64,000 nt of DNA, taken from NCBI RefSeq assembly GCF_041435015.1, contig NZ_CP107989.1, positions 8,184,001 through 8,248,000 of the forward strand, written 5' to 3'. The notes beneath the pieces are model-generated. The model was not told the DNA's origin, ran no database searches, and saw only the letters and a program-made list of their open reading frames with translations. The position numbers were made by a program, and so were the translations under genes. Below are positions 63,241-64,000 of the stretch, piece by piece. The stretch comes from Streptomyces canus (GTDB lineage: Bacteria > Actinomycetota > Actinomycetes > Streptomycetales > Streptomycetaceae). Within the stretch, counting starts at the first letter, position 1; each line of letters starts with the position of its first letter.

Positions 63241-64000
63241 TCACAGCTCGAAGGATTCGTGGTGGATACGGCGATCGGGAACTCCCGCGGCGCGCAGCTC
63301 CTCGTACAGGTCGCGTGCGAACCCGTGCGGGCCGCAGAGGTAGACGTCGTGCTCGGCCAGGTCGGGCAGGGCCGCCCGCAGCGACTCGGCGGTGATACGC
63401 GGTCGTTGGCCCCCGGGGCCGTTGAGCAGGTAGTGCAGCCGGGCCCCGCGCCAGCGCGCGACGGCCTCCAACTCCCCGCCCAGCGCGAGGTCTTCGACCG
63501 TGTGCGCCCGGTACAGGAGGGTCACCTCACCCGGCAGCGTCTCGAACAGTGCCCGCAGCGGGGTGATGCCGACGCCGGCGGCGATCAGCAGCGACTTCGG
63601 CGAGGTCTGCCGGTCCCCGGTCAGCGAGCCGTACGGCCCCTCCGCCCACACCCGGGTGCCGGGCCGCAGCAGCGCGACGGCCGCGCTGTGGTCGCCGAGC
63701 GCCTTGACCGTGATCCGCATCCGGTCGCGACGCGGCGGCGCCGACAGCGAGTACGGCGTCGACGTCCAGCCCATGCCCTCGCCGAGGAACCGCCAGCGGA
63801 AGAACTGACCCGCCCGCGCGTCCAGTTCGTCCAGCCACCGGCCGCGTATGACGACCGAGTACACGCCCGGCGCCTCCTGGTGCACGGACTCCACCCGCAG
63901 CCGGTGCCGCAGGTTCAGCCGCACCGGCGCGAGGAGCCGGAACCACAGCACCAGGGCCGCGACACCGAGGTAGAGCACGTACCAGGCCGCCGTGGCCGCG
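63241..64000 (-). CDS. Partial second ferric-reductase-like protein (runs off right edge)
   Basis: About 253 C-terminal residues of a second Fre-type flavocytochrome; the start lies beyond 64000, since the frame stays open to the edge. It has part of the last membrane helix, then TPYSLSAPP (FAD), IAAGVGITPLRALFE (nucleotide), YLCGPHGFARDLYEEL and the ending HHESFEL. It is colinear with the complete copy at 61311-62693. It lies immediately before its own FMN-binding partner, so the reductase/FMN-protein pair is repeated. Confidence 0.9.
   Translation of the reverse strand, partial: AATAAWYVLYLGVAALVLWFRLLAPVRLNLRHRLRVESVHQEAPGVYSVVIRGRWLDELDARAGQFFRWRFLGEGMGWTSTPYSLSAPPRRDRMRITVKALGDHSAAVALLRPGTRVWAEGPYGSLTGDRQTSPKSLLIAAGVGITPLRALFETLPGEVTLLYRAHTVEDLALGGELEAVARWRGARLHYLLNGPGGQRPRITAESLRAALPDLAEHDVYLCGPHGFARDLYEELRAAGVPDRRIHHESFEL

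Overview
The window is a stretch of actinomycete chromosome, almost certainly Streptomyces. Third codon positions are overwhelmingly G or C, GTG and TTG starts are common, and neighbouring genes often overlap by ATGA or GTGA. Protein families typical of the genus are present: DUF2510, DUF1844, SseB, an NsdA-like regulator, a SpoIIE-type phosphatase and DmdR-type iron control. The order argCJBDR ... pheTS ... kinase, SpoU methyltransferase, rplT-rpmI-infC ... glnA4-like cluster ... ProV/ProW matches what I know of the S. coelicolor SCO1570s-SCO1620s core region, from memory.

Layout. 1-2319: a partial minus-strand gene leaving the left edge, with terpene-synthase-like signatures and unusual codon use, then about 1.2 kb without a convincing gene. 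2320-9261: acetyltransferase, amino-acid permease, PadR regulator with a DrrAB-type ABC exporter, siderophore-interacting reductase under an iron box, and a 5'-3' exonuclease. 9453-13104: osmoprotectant ABC importer whose permease is fused to two substrate-binding domains. 13399-17742: cupin regulator, BtuF-like protein, TDT-family transporter with divergent LysR regulator, and a phosphotransferase. 17729-22850: a gamma-glutamylation catabolic cluster (amidase, FadR-type regulator, GlnA4-like ligase, aldehyde dehydrogenase, SDR). A 23-bp motif is shared by the two regulated promoter regions. 22872-30664: DUF2510 protein, PLP aldolase-like enzyme, a proline-rich membrane protein coupled to a mycosin-like protease, a beta-lactamase-fold protein, SseB and DUF1844.

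30719-38393 is a translation block: infC with an ATC start behind a structured leader, rpmI, rplT, an rRNA methyltransferase, an orphan sensor kinase, pheS and pheT. 38540-48936 holds signalling and accessory genes: SpoIIE phosphatase, NsdA-like regulator, Nudix hydrolase, a small coiled-coil membrane protein, 3-hydroxyacyl-CoA dehydrogenase, a GHL10-type secreted hydrolase, DUF1918, a MocR regulator with divergent exporter, GNAT, a degenerate histidine phosphatase and DUF6314. 49075-54741: secreted arabinofuranosidase, a CMD-family protein and a large YfhO membrane protein. 54743-59637: the arginine operon argCJBDR behind ARG boxes. 59701-64000: a minus-strand flavin electron-transfer cluster with two ferric-reductase-like proteins, two FMN-binding lipid-face proteins and ApbE; it continues past the right edge.

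The strongest leads for something new are the degenerate terpene-synthase-like gene at the left edge, two pairs of shared operator-like motifs (GCAATGG-N9-ATACCTT; TTCACAC-N3-GTGTGAA), the infC leader with a terminator inside a small upstream ORF, and the duplicated reductase/FMN-protein modules.
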